Part shown: positions 34,071 to 46,711 of the stretch, one piece after another
Numbering within the stretch: position 1 is the stretch's first letter
How the letters are laid out: the number at the start of each line of letters is the position of its first letter
DNA from: Prosapia bicincta
Lineage: Eukaryota > Arthropoda > Insecta > Hemiptera > Cercopidae
Length of the DNA: 64,000 bases
Assembly (NCBI GenBank): GCA_036971475.1
Contig: JBAIZL010000005.1
Coordinates: 242,770,323-242,834,322, forward strand
Reading direction: 5' to 3'
Position numbers and translations under genes: made by a program
Notes under the pieces: model-generated
Seen by the model: only the letters and a program-made list of their open reading frames with translations
The model's database searches: none
Told to the model about the DNA's origin: nothing

Positions 34071-35119
34071 CTTTATAAACTGTATGCAACTTAATAAGAA
34101 AATAAATATCCGTAAAGCATGCCTACGTTAATCTTTCAGTGCTGTTGCTTATAAAATATAATAATTAATTTGATGAATAGAACAAGTCAAACGTTGAGCT
34201 AGTTTCTTTCTGTTCTAGTGGACCTTCCATCCTTTACAGGATACCTTATAGACGTTCTAAATAATGAAACACTTAGCTATTACATTTAACAATGATGTCA
34301 TTGCTAAAGCAATAGTACTCATTGCTTTTAAAAGTATTAGCAATTTTGTTCTTGATAATCGCAATAATGTATCCATTAAAGTGATGAAATGTCGATTAGA
34401 ATGAAAAGAGACTATTTGTCCAGTTCCTGTATTGCGCTATTGATCCGCCTTTATTCTTTGTTTCAACATAAAGGGAATAAAGTCATATTACTGATATAAA
34501 ATAAAATAATTAATTTTAAAAACTAACTTTTCGTTTGGTAATGATTAGAAGATCTTAAAATTAAAACAACAATAGTACAAAATCTGTGAGAGTTAATTTT
34601 TAGGTTTAGAATTATTTTAACGAAACTTAAGACAATGTAAGTATTTCTTTACAATGCATGTAGTTTAATTACAACATTTCTGTCATTCAACAGTAAAAAG
34701 TTTAATTCTACCTTTAGGGCATTTAAATATAACAACAATATTAGTACAGTATTCTATATAATGTTCTAGTTGGATAAAAAGTAAAAGTAATTTTGGATTT
34801 AGTATTTTGTTTTGACGACTTGTAGAATAATAATTAAAAATCTAAATTAATATTAGAAAAGTTACATATACATAACACAGGGTATTATATTAGCCATATG
34901 GATTTATTGGTTTTATAATTGCATTATGTACAGTTCTCTCAACAACAAATAGAAACTGACTACAGAAACGTTTTCTGCGGTTTTTCAACACTTAAAAAAA
35001 TAAATAAAGAGTACTTTATAATGTTTGATGTTGGATTATTATCTTCGACTACGGTACAAAATTCACTCTTAGATACTGATTAACAGTAATTTAACTATAC
35101 TCCTAAACACTAAAGCCCT
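34071..35119. other. Non-coding sequence
   Basis: AT-rich, no supported features. Confidence 0.5.
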
Positions 35120-36235
35120 ATTAGAACATTTTTCCTTCTGCTTAGCAAATACTTGTATCAGGGCGTTTGAATCTGTCTTGCCATCTTACTTTCCACAAAA
35201 ATTGTCCCTAGACCCACAAGTCTCTTCTAGCACATTTTACTACACAGATTGGTTTAGCTGAAGTTTTGAAAAACTTCGCTCAGTACTAGACATGGAAAGT
35301 GGCAACGTAAGCAAAATACGAAGAGCTACTGCTGTCAGGAAATCCATTTTCAAGAATATGTTGGTAGGTGTAGTTTAGGACATCTTTAGGGTTTAATAGA
35401 AATGATAAGAAATAGCTCTTGGTTCAGAACACACTCCTACAGCAGAAATGTCAAATTCATACAAACCTTCATATTTTTCAATTCGTAATTTTATTTTTCA
35501 GAGGACTAGTTGCTACTTTTTCTTGCGGTATCTTGTTATGTTTACTTGAAACAAGATATTGTGCCGCGTGACACATTTGTAAAATGTTGTGTTTGAGATA
35601 TTTTTTTAATTGAACCCGAGTGCTTCTACCTACGCAATACTTTTACAGAACTGTCTCAAGAAATCTCTTCCAAAACATCACAAACATGAGATAACTGGCA
35701 CAGCAGAGTCGTTAGTGCATCAATCCGGCTGGAGCATCTTTTGTGCCACATTCAATGTCAAGGATGACACGTGACGACACAAATATCCCACGTCGACTAG
35801 TTAATGGCGAAAAGTAAACAAATGATCTTTGGACCACAAAATGGTAGTAGCTTCCACACAGCATGAAGCTGAAACGTTGACTACAACGGTTGGAAGTATG
35901 TGAACATCATGGCACTTAAAACTCAAATGGGTTGACATGTAACTTTTTTTTTTTATGAATTCCACTTTCTTTTTCTTTCAAGCTACGTCCATTGTCATTA
36001 CCTTGCCCTCGAATATTCTCTACTGAGAATGGCAAGTTTTATCCTTTCTAGAATTACTTCTGTCATTGACTCACGTGTACTTTCTTTAAGAAGGATAAAT
36101 CCCCAAAAGTACTCTTTTAGCAGTATTTTATTACAACTAGAATCTTCTTTTGATGTTGCCAGAGACGTTGGTAGTTGTACAAATCTAATGAGCATTGACA
36201 TTTGCTCTATTTGGCTAACATTTGAGGTCAAAACT
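35120..36235 (-). pseudogene. Decayed hAT-superfamily (ZMYM1/DUF4371-like) transposase
   Basis: On the minus strand, 36231-35998 reads SNVSQIEQMSMLIRFV, then a WGFILLKEST block, matching the start of the DUF4371 domain (SH.EQ.S...RYV...E.F.GF). NDNGRSLKEKESGIH follows, resembling the YDNG..M.GK..G.Q motif. After several frameshifts and stops, LRILLTLPLSMSSTERSFSK appears near 35330-35270; this is the hAT C-terminal dimerisation motif with its ERSFSKLKL core. Near 35150, ALIQVFAKQKEK matches the extreme C terminus. The order is right and the length (about 1.1 kb) fits the C-terminal two-thirds of a ZMYM1-like protein. Numerous stops make it a fossil. No terminal inverted repeats were found; the zinc-finger N terminus is missing, possibly cut off by the non-LTR fragment beginning at 36246. 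Confidence 0.7.
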
Positions 36236-36245
36236 TTAAACTAGT

Positions 36246-37098
36246 CAGTCAAAATCAGCACCCCTGGACATAGAACTGAGGCAAGCAGCCCTGCATACAA
36301 TCAATGAAGAGTACCCACAACTAGAATGGTTACATATATACACGGATGGATCTTCAATACCGGAAACCGGTGCAACCGGAGCTGCCTACTACAGTCGTAA
36401 TTTTGAGGGATACCTAGCAGTGGGAACTACCCAGACCAACTACGATGGAGATATAGCAGAAGTACAAGCAACAGCAGCCGAACTAAACAAAATAGCCCCT
36501 ACACAGGTAGTTTTCTTCGTCGATTCACAAGCGGCTATCCAAAACCTATCGCGCAATACAGATACAGACTGCAAAAAAAAACAATGGAAACAAGAAAAGC
36601 CCTGGAACACCTGGCGAATGGGGGTTGCCTTATAGCTTTACAATGGATCCCAAGCCATGTTGGCATCTATGGCAATGAGAGGGCAGACTTTCTGGCCAAA
36701 AAAAGCACATCCATGCACAACCCATTTGTATGCGCTCCTTGCAGTGGACGAAAGCCCTCATCAATGCAACTATTAACCGGGCCAGCAAACTGCACCTCAC
36801 ACAGCAATCAGCAGGAAGAAAGTCGGAAAACCTAGTCACCACAGGGCCCATTGACCACAGACTTCCACGAGCTGTAGGCGTTGCCAAGTTCAGAATCCCC
36901 ATCTACATCGCATCGGTGTGCTCCCAACACCAGAATGCCCTCTCTGTGGACACGATACGATGGATGCGGATCATCTGATAAAATGCTATGCACTCGACCA
37001 TTCCGGAGATGATGATGACCCATTGGTTCGTCTATATTGGTCAGTGCGTCACCAAATGGCTCAACAGCCAAGGTGGGGGTTGACTAGTAAGTAAGTAA
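36246..37098 (+). pseudogene. Non-LTR retrotransposon 3' fragment: RNase H and C-terminal CCHC
   Basis: RNase H landmarks in order: YIYTDGSSIPETGATGAAYY (first catalytic Asp), AEVQATAAEL (Glu), VVFFVDSQAAIQ (Asp), then after a frameshift near the A-run at 36575, LQWIPSHVGIYGNERADFLAK (His and last Asp). Downstream, in another frame, LPTPECPLCGHDTMDADHLI and KC form a C-x2-C...H...C zinc knuckle typical of the C terminus of RNase H-bearing non-LTR elements. The frame ends at a TAA in a GTAAGTAAGTAAA tail near 37088, which I take as the element 3' end. At least two frameshifts. 5'-truncated, as expected of incomplete reverse transcription. Confidence 0.8.
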
Positions 37099-39106
37099 AA
37101 TTTTTAAACTGAAGACAACATCTCCGTATTAGCTAACATTTGAATCAATACATTTTGTATGTTTTTCTCTAGTAATTAGTGTGCATACGGTCATCGCTTC
37201 TGATCATACATAGAGGCTCATCCACAACTGAGTCAAACATGACCAAATATTCAATAGTTTTCAACAAGTTTCCTTTGGCATGGACTACTAAATTTCGGTC
37301 GTGCCCAGAAATACCACGTTTTGGAAATCAAGAGTTCTATAATTTTCTGCCGGTAAATTTCTTTTTCTTTTACTTTTTTGTTCATGAACTAGGCCACGGT
37401 TGAATTCTTTTTAAGATGTAAGTAATTCGTCTGCGCTAGTAGCGCGCTAAAGAACTAAGCTTTAACTTAGGTCTATTTTATAATTTTTAATTCCAAATAT
37501 TTAAAAATACTCTATTATTTTAATTAATTACCCTTTAATTATTTGACGACCCTTAACGCAGCTTAGGTTGCCTACATAGATGAGTCGGCCCTGAAGTGAT
37601 GATAAAAATCTTGGAAGAATATGGTCATAAAAATGCTAATGGAAAATGAAAACTAAGTATATTTCAATGCATTAACAATATACACAAGAACACATTAAAT
37701 ATAAACTTACAATAATAAAATGACACATGCAAAACATCATGTATTACCAAATATGGATAATATAAACACATTTAACTGATAAAACATATGATACAATTAA
37801 TTTTGTTTAGTAAAATTTTTAATATTTTCCTCTACAAATTTGGTGAACTTCTGAAACTATAAAAATTATTAATTCATTTCCACACATTTGGGGCTTTTAA
37901 CCCAAATGATTCCTTTGGTTTAAAGTTTTCCTTGTGATTTAAAGCATTTAATTCCGGGATGTTTATTTCAAATTGCATTTTATGTACAATTATTCATTGT
38001 AGTTGAAAATATGCATAAATATACAGATAAGGTACCAGGAGGAAGGAGGGAATCACAACCCCAACCTTTATTATGAAGACGGTTTCCATTCTAAAATCAG
38101 AAAATAAACAGCTACACGTATGTAACTATGTCAAGATTGTTGAAACGTGCAATGCAGTATTAGAGCATGACTAAAATAAACCCTCCTTCAGAGCGTTTTG
38201 TACCCGTTGTTATGTTCTTACGTCTTGCCTCTTCCTTGTATAACTCTTTTTATTATCTTAATTCACTTCCCAGTTAAACAAAGACGCCACACAGATTATG
38301 TAGGGTTAAAAAAAAATGTCATTTCAGATAAAAAGACTAGTCGACTCATTACTTACCGCACATTAAATTCTCTCCTTTACATTAATAAAAGACTTTAATG
38401 CAAAGATAGTAATTTTCCAAGCAATATGTTTGACAGTTACATTAGTAAAACTTTAAAACATCTATAAGCTTATTATAATGGACGATATAGTCTTTTAAAT
38501 TTTTTTCGTTTAACTAAAATAATTTCAAATGTACTATTGATTAGGTAATTTCATCAGAAAGTTACAACTGAAAAGAGGAAGCGTGAGATCGATAAAATTT
38601 TGTTTTTCAGTTCATTTGTAACCTTTTAACGATGCTAAATTTATTAGCTAAATTTAAGTAATTTGAGTAGGTTTTGTAACTTTTTTAAAATTTGTAGCTA
38701 AGCGTTTGTAATTATTATTTGTAATTTACGCATTTTATACCTTTGCATTGTTCTTTTTTTAAGCGAAAAACCGAAATTGGTTATCATAGCTCTGCATTGT
38801 TTATATTCTTTATATTTATGGAGTATTAAAATTGTAATAAAGAAAGTTTACCGAAATATAATTTAAAAATTATGTACCTTAAATATCAGTGATATTAATC
38901 TCGATATTTTTTTGTTAAAATATCAACATAAAGTTACACTTATCTAATATAACGTTGTATAAATTTTATTTTAAAAAAAGGTTAAAATTTTTCAAACAGT
39001 ATACTCATATCACAGTATCCTAGAAAAGTTAACATTTTCAATGAAAAACATTTTCACAAACGTTTAATAAAATATTATCAGTAGATAACATTTAGCTGGT
39101 TTCGAA
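37099..39106. other. Non-coding sequence between two non-LTR fragments
   Basis: AT-rich; nothing recognised. Short frames such as 37179-37403 and 38198-38398 show no domain. Confidence 0.5.
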
Positions 39107-39850
39107 CCAAATAATTACTTATTTACTGACCAACGCCCACCCTTGGCAGTTGAGCCATTTAGCGGCACGAGACTAGTAGATTTGGGGTTCTTATAAGATG
39201 ATACTGTCGTAATCCTGGGCCTGGCCCAGGGCTGTGCGATCCTGAAGTAGTTTGGCACTCGTGCCTCATTACCACACAATAAATACCCCGGGGTCTGCAC
39301 CACATGATTTCGGTGGAGGTTCGCAGCAAGGTAGTCATGACAAGTCTTCATTGCTGCAACTCTAACAGCTCGGGTCAGTTAAATTAACCCCCCCCCCCCT
39401 CCCAGGACTAGACTTTCGCGCTAAGAGTTGCCTCAATCGAACCTGGTTCCACGTTTTTGTGATCGTCTTTATTAGAGACTTAGAGGACTAGAGTAAACTC
39501 ATATTCCCAGGCTGGGCGAGGGCTGTGTCCTGCTTGGCTAGTTGGTCAGCTTTTTCATTTTCAGTGATGTGTAAGTGGCTCGGGGCTGGTACGTACCCAC
39601 CCGTCATTTATGAGAGCGTTTATTCTTTTTCTGCAGTTTATGGTTCTTCTAGAGTCAGTCTGTGAGTTTGTAGAGAGATTAGCATAGCGGCCTTAGAGTC
39701 AACAAAGAAAACTGGTTTAGCCGAAGCAGTCAGCCTCTTAAGATCAATCCCTGCACCATGTATGGCTGCAACCTCACTATCGTAATTGCTAAGGTGATCG
39801 CTGATGGCAGAAAAGCCTTGAAAATATGTTTAGAAGTATGCAGCACCTGT
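39107..39850 (-). pseudogene. Non-LTR retrotransposon 3' fragment, same family, opposite strand
   Basis: On the minus strand, 39830-39530 gives YDSEVAAIHGAGIDLKRL and KPVFFVDSKAAM (RNase H Glu and Asp regions) with stops, then ENEKADQLAKQDTALA (last Asp). Further on, 39351-39118 reads CHDYLAANLHRNHVVQTPGY with LLCGNEARV, a degraded version of the C-terminal knuckle segment. It ends GTAAATAAGTAA, the counterpart of the tail at 37088. The first Cys of the knuckle is lost. It is related to 36246-37098 but a separate, more decayed insertion. Confidence 0.7.
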
Positions 39851-40909
39851 TTATTACCCCTAGTTATAATTGATTTTTGGAATTAACTCGTATTTATATT
39901 TCTGTTGATATTATAAGAAATTTCATTGTCTACATCCTAAATACATCTGCTACGCAACATGTGATATTAAAAGGTCTACATTTCATAAAAAGCCATTAGA
40001 ACTTTAAGTCAATAAGATAAAAGTCTTTGAAAGTATCGGGATATAATTCCAAGATGTGCTCAAACACATAGACACACCTGCTTGAATGGAGTCAAAGTGA
40101 CTTCCATTGATAATTCATTAATCCAGTTATCCTAACAAGATATACAGAGGGATCCCAATAAGATTGTGGCGCACTCCCGTAACCCAGAATGAAGTTGTCA
40201 CATAACTCTGCCACTAAACAATGTATGAATTATGTCAATTGTGAGACGGTTACGAACACATCTCGTCGTTTATGTCAATCTTGGTAATTATTGTCCTGAA
40301 ATGAATTTTCTAAATTATACAATAGCTCTACAATGTTTACCTAGACTAAAGTTGTTGGCATCAGAGCATATGTTACCATTACCTTTAGAGGAAATTACAA
40401 ATAATTGGTTCCATTTAGGTTTTTGAATCTTTTTTAAGACTTATCTTTTTTATGCTGTATACTAGTGAGTTGTAGTTAGCTAATTAACTATATACTAGTT
40501 TTATCAGTTTTCCCTAATTATTTGTAGTACGAAGAAAAATCTTAAAAAACACAGTACTTCTAGTTTTCATTCAGTAATAACCAAAGAGTCAATCAATACA
40601 ATTCTAACAGATAAATAAGTTCTTGTGCATAAAACAATTTGTAATTTATCTTGAAGTTTACAGTTTTTAAATAGCAGATAAATTTAAAGTTATCGTCTGC
40701 TTGTTTCTAAATAGCAGATGCAAGCAGATAAAAATAAAGAAAACGAAATTTGGATAACACTGACTTTGAGACATAACGAGTATTTGCATGTTTAGGAAAA
40801 AACCTCTGATTTATGTTCTTTTGCTACCAATGGTTGAATAGTTTTCTATTTTATATGCTCAAAAACACAGTCTTTATATTACTGTGATATTATTGTAGCT
40901 CTAGCTGGA

Positions 40910-40910
<1 letters not shown>
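39851..40910. other. Non-coding sequence
   Basis: AT-rich. A 64-codon frame at 40232-40426 has no recognisable domain. Confidence 0.5.
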
Positions 40911-41330
<420 letters not shown>

Positions 41331-42696
41331 AATTTATAATGGAAATAAATATAGCTACCTTGGATTTATAATAAAAATAATCAGCATTAATAATAAAAAC
41401 AAAGAGTTATTAGATATTCATGTGTCTAGATAGTAATAAAATTCTATAAGCAAGTATCTAATAGAAATATTTTATAGTAGGGTCTATCAGAAGGCATACG
41501 GGTAAACAACATGGTTGCAAATTTGTAGGCACTTCATGCTTCAGTTCGGCACCTGCTTAATGTTTGTATTGTTTTTTTATGTTATTTGTATTTTAAGCTC
41601 TACTGCCAATATTTATAATTTCAATTACTGATTTATACATAATATGTTTAGTATTCAAGGACGATCAGAGTAGCGCAAGTTAAGAAAGGATCAAAGTCTA
41701 TATTTGGGATTGTTAAATCAATACTTCTTTTAAACATCTTTAACTAATTTTCAACTCGCATAAAACTATTTACTCACAAAACACGTAGACATAATTTTAT
41801 GATGTCACTACTACAAACAAGTTTCGACAACATAATTTACCTTCCTTAGTCCAAATTGACGAAATTTTACTGATATAATTGTGCAATTTACTTGCATATT
41901 TCAGCATATTTTGAAATTAGAAATGGTACCCCTTGAAGACCATCTATGAACTGTTTTCTTCAGTCAAAAGGCGCAGGAGCTGCTATCGTCCATATCTTCG
42001 ATATGACCTGAACATCCATGGACACGACAACAACAACTTACACATTTTTATTTTATTTTTGTATTTTTTTCAGTGTAAGTAAAATAGTATTGACATATTT
42101 TTAAATGCAAATTACAAAAGAAATTATTTATTTCTCACAAACCTTTAAATAAGCTCAAACGAAGAAAGTATAAAAGTTTTGCTTGCTCTCAGATACACTC
42201 TCTGAATTTGCCTCGTGTCTATTAAAGAAGGGTTGCTAGGAAACCATACAGATTGGCCGGAATGAAATATCGACATTTCCTAAGTACCATTATGTCTTGC
42301 GTATATCAAATTGAACCCAATTCTACTGCCTTAGTGTGGTGCTGTATATGCTATGTAGAAACGATTTTTATTTTAACTCCACTTAGATGATGCGACGTCT
42401 ACTTGGCTCAAGTATATGTAGCTTAAACGGGGCGCAGTTCAAAGGTCATTCACCTACATACATAATCAATAGAATGTTATTTTCATAACATTAAATCAAT
42501 AAAAAGTATTGCTTGAAGAATTTATAATCATTTTCATTTTATATCGGTTACATTTCATTGGATTCATCTTTAACATTCTTAAAGAATATTTTTTGATAAA
42601 CTTATTGAAACACTTTACTTACAAAAGCAAACTACAACCACAATAATAATAAGACAAATGACATTGCAAAATGCCAGTTACGGAATGGTAAATTAC
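41331..42696. other. Non-coding sequence
   Basis: No gene recognised. Confidence 0.5.
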
Positions 42697-45363
42697 TAAT
42701 GCTGCCTATGTAAATTACTACGTAAGTCTTTACTGTCCTACTGTGCCTGTCAATTACTATGTAGGTCCTTAGCTCTCCTACTATCCCTGTTAATTACTAT
42801 GTAGGTCCTTAGCTCTCCTACTATCCCTGTTAATTACTATGTAGGTCCTTAGCTCTCCTACTATCCCTGTTAATTACTATGTAGGTCCTTAGCTCTCCTA
42901 CTATCCCTGTTAATTACTATGAATCTTTACCTGTCCTACTATCCCTGTTAATTACTATGAATCTTTACCTGTCCTACTATCCCTGTTAATTACTATGAAT
43001 CTTTACCTGTCCTACTATCCCTTTCAATTACTATGTAGATCTCTACCTTTCCTACTATCCTTGTCAATTACTATATAGATCTTCACCTGACCTAATATCC
43101 CTGTCAATTACTATATAGATCTTTACCTGACCTACTATCCCTGTCAATTACTATGTAGATCTCTACCTATCCTAATATCCCTGTCTATTACTATATAGAT
43201 CTTTATCTACTATCCCTTTCAATTACTATGTAGATCTCTACCATTCTTACTATCCCTGACAATTACTATATAGATCTTTACCTGACCTACTATCCCTGTC
43301 AATTATTATGTAGATCTCTACCTTTCCTACTATCCCTGTCAATTACTATGTAGATATCTACCTTTCCTACTATCCCTGTCAATTACTATATAGATCTTCA
43401 CCTGAACCTATATCCCTGTCAATTACTATATAGATCTTTACCTGTCCTACTATCCCTTTCAAATACTATGTAGATCTCTACCTGTCCTAATATCCCTGTC
43501 AATTACTATATAGATCTTTACCTCTCCGACTATCCCTTTCAATTACTATGTAGATCTCTACCTCTAGTACTATCCCTGTCAATTACTATATAGATCTCTA
43601 CATTTTCTACTATCGCTGTCAATTACTATATAGATCTTCACCTGACCTAATATCCCTGTCAATTATTATATAGATCTTCACCTGACCTAATATATCCCTG
43701 TCAATTACTATATAGATCTTTACTTGTCCTACTATCCCTGTCAATTACTATGTAGAACTCTATCTTTTCTACTATCCATGTCAATTACTATATAGATCTT
43801 CACGTGACCTACTATCCCTGTCAATTACTATGTAGATCTTCACCTGACCTAATATCCCTGTCAATTATTATATAGATCTTCACCTGACCTACTATCCCAG
43901 CCAATTACCATGTAGATCTCTACCTTTCCTACTATCCCTGTCAATTACTACGTAGATCTTCCCCTGACCTAATATCCCTGTCAATTACTATGTAGATCTC
44001 TACCTCTCCTACTATCCCTGTCAATTACTATATAGATCTTTACCTCTCCGACTATTCCTGTCAATTACTATATAGATCTTCACCTGACCTACTATCCCTG
44101 TCAATTACTATGTAGATCTTCACCTGACCTAATATCCCAGTCAATTATTATATAGATCTTCACCTGACCTACTATCCCTGTCAATTACTATGTAGATCTC
44201 TACCTTTCCTACTATCCCTGTCAATTACTATATAGATCTTCACCTGACCTACTATCCCTGTCAATTACTATGTAGATCTTCACCTGACCTACTATCCCTG
44301 TCAATTACTACGTAGATCTTCACCTGACCTAATGTCCCTGTCAATTATTATAAAGATCTTCACCTGACCTACTATCCCTGTCAATTACTATGTAGATCTC
44401 TATCTTTCCTACTATCCCTGTCAATTACTATATAGATCTTCACCTGACCTACTATCCCTGTCAATTACTATGTAGATCTTCACCTGACCTAATATCCCTG
44501 TCAATTATTATATAGATCTTCACCTGACCTACTATCCCTGTCAATTACTATATAGATCTCTACCTTTCCTACTATCCCTGTCAATTACTATGTAGATCTT
44601 CACCTGACCTAATATCCCTGTCAATTATTATATAGATCTTCACCGGACCTACTATCCCTGTCAATTATTATGTAGATCTCTACCTTTCATACTATCCCTG
44701 TCAATTACTATATAGATCTTCACCTGACCTACTATCCCGTCAATTACTATGTAGATCTTCACCTGACCTAATATCCCTGTCAATTATTATATAGATCTTC
44801 ACCTGACCTACTATCCCTGTCAATTACTATGTAGATCTCTACCTTTCCTACTATCCCTGTCAATTACTATGTAGATCTTCACCTGACCTAATATCCCTGT
44901 CAATTATTATGTAGATCTTCACCTGACCTACTATCCCTGTCAATTACTATATAGATCTCTACCTTTCCTACTATCCCTGTCAATTACTATGTAGATCTTC
45001 ACCTGACCTAATATCCCTGTCAATTATTATATAGATCTTCACCTGACCTACTATCCCTGTCAATTGTTATGTAGACCTCTACCTTTCATACTATCCCTGT
45101 CAATTATTATATAGATCTTCACCTGACCTAATATATCCCTGTCAATTACTATATAGATCTTTACTTGTCCTACTATCCCTTTCAATTACTATGTAGATCT
45201 CTATCTTTTCTACTATCCATGTCAATTACTATATAGATCTTCACGTGACCTAATATCCCTGTCAATTATTATATAGATCTTCACCTGACCTAATATCCTT
45301 GTCAATTACTACATAGATCTTTACCTGTCCTACTATCCCTGTCAATTGCTATGTAGGTCTATA
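42697..45363. repeat. Large minisatellite of 40-bp units (~65 copies)
   Basis: The unit is of the type CTACTATCCCTGTCAATTAC then TATGTAGATCTTCACCTGAC. The first section (to about 42910) uses a variant with GTAGGTCCTTAGCTCTC repeated almost identically, followed by a shorter GAATCTTTACCTGTC variant. From about 43620 variants (TATATAGATCTTCACCTGAC, TATGTAGATCTCTACCTTTC, ATTATTATATAG) recur in ordered groups of four to five, a higher-order structure. Confidence 0.97.
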
Positions 45364-45399
45364 AAATAGCTGACATTTGTTTAACCTCTAGTGAGCTCC

Positions 45400-45830
45400 T
45401 TCCGTCTCAGATGCTCAAGCGGTTAGTATCCCTACCGCAAGTGAAGAAACGGGATTGATTGCCCATGTACCAAGATGAAAAACTCTTTCCTTGGAGAATC
45501 AGGAGATAGTGAAATGAAACAGACGGTAAGTGTCACGCTAAGAACGGGATGAAAAACCTGATAAGAAAGAAACACTGCCAGGAAGAAACCCGGGACAGAT
45601 CATCCAGAAACCCATTGGGGCTAGGATGTCCTTATATTAAGGGATAAGGAGGAGTATTACCTTACAAATGCCTTTTTAGTAAGGCTATGGGAGGAATTAC
45701 TTACACCCCTTCTCCTGCCTACTGGAAACTGAAATGGCAAGCAAATGAAAATTAGTACTTCCGTTTAGGCTAAGCGGCGACCCTGGAGAGTGCCCCTTCA
45801 TCACCTGGAACATAACTGCGAAACAGATTA
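45400..45830 (+). repeat. Possible tRNA-derived SINE
   Basis: GATGCTCAAGCGGTTAGTAT resembles a tRNA A-box region, and about 30 nt further GGGATTGATTGCCC resembles a degraded B-box (GGTTCGATTCC). The body after it contains no frame. No clear poly-A tail or target duplication was found; could be chance similarity. Confidence 0.35.
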
Positions 45831-45869
45831 ATATTATATTGTATATTTTTGTTTGTTTTTTATGGTTAG

Positions 45870-46300
45870 AGCACGTAAGTAGGAACAGCGGCCGTCTGTG
45901 TGTGTGTCGAGGGTGGGGTCGTACCCACCCAGTGAGGAAATGAGTATGAATGTTTTATGTGCTTGAGCCTGTGTTTGTAGAACCTTGTTGCTAAGGGTCG
46001 GAGGTGTTGTTGGATGAAAGGCACTTTCGGGTCAGCGTGGAGCAGTGTTAAACTTGTGCATCTGGGTGCCTTAGTGATTATTCGTAAAACCTAGTTTTGG
46101 AATGATTGGAGTCTGCGTGTGCGTGAGTTGCCTGCATGGCCCCCAGACGGGTGAAGCATAGTTGTATTAATCTAATTGTTGCTTTCTTTAACGTGTTGGC
46201 GATGTGAGAATCCTAAGTCTGGCCTCTGTCGAGCACGACTGCCAGATATTTGATATTGCTGAGGTATTCGGATCTAATTAGTGCTGAGCTCTGGTAGGCA
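45870..46300 (-). pseudogene. Jockey-type reverse transcriptase C-terminal remnant
   Basis: The minus strand from 46300 reads NIKYLAVVLDRGQT (the VKYLG..LD..LTW motif at the end of the RT domain, with W replaced by a stop), then HIANTLKKATIRLIQLC, and later PLATRFYKHRLKHIKHS, the usual thumb/C-terminal FY.R segment. Stops and frame changes throughout. The same family segment occurs at 51100-51510. Confidence 0.65.
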
Positions 46301-46450
46301 AAATACTTATATTTTACTTGAACTTGGCTGCACTACTCTATACAGAACGTTAGCTTTGGACTGTTTGCACACTAAACAATAAACATTTGATCAACTTTGC
46401 GGTTTTAAAAATAGCATTCATCACAATATATTATTAAACAATATGTGAAT

Positions 46451-46455
<5 letters not shown>

Positions 46456-46517
<62 letters not shown>

Positions 46518-46555
46518 ACATACACACGCACGTGCACACACACAAACTAACAAAG

Positions 46556-46592
<37 letters not shown>

Positions 46593-46619
46593 CACACACA
46601 CACACACACACACAAACAA

Positions 46620-46707
<88 letters not shown>
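46456..46707. repeat. Compound (CA)n / (TA)n microsatellite
   Basis: CA tracts with CTAACAAAGCC and CAATC interruptions, then about 23 TA units. Reads as Cys-Val on the minus strand, which is not a gene. Confidence 0.96.

Positions 46708-46711
<4 letters not shown>

Noticed and set aside
40310..40345. 22-bp near match (ACAATAGCTCTACAATGTTTAC) to the BEL Gag zinc-knuckle region at 27782
   Set aside because: Similarity stops abruptly on both sides; too short to call a BEL fragment.
42697..45363. CRISPR-like array
   Set aside because: Units are contiguous 40-bp repeats with no unique spacers, in eukaryotic sequence.
46450..46659. Minus-strand Cys-Val frame
   Set aside because: Translation of a (CA)n microsatellite.
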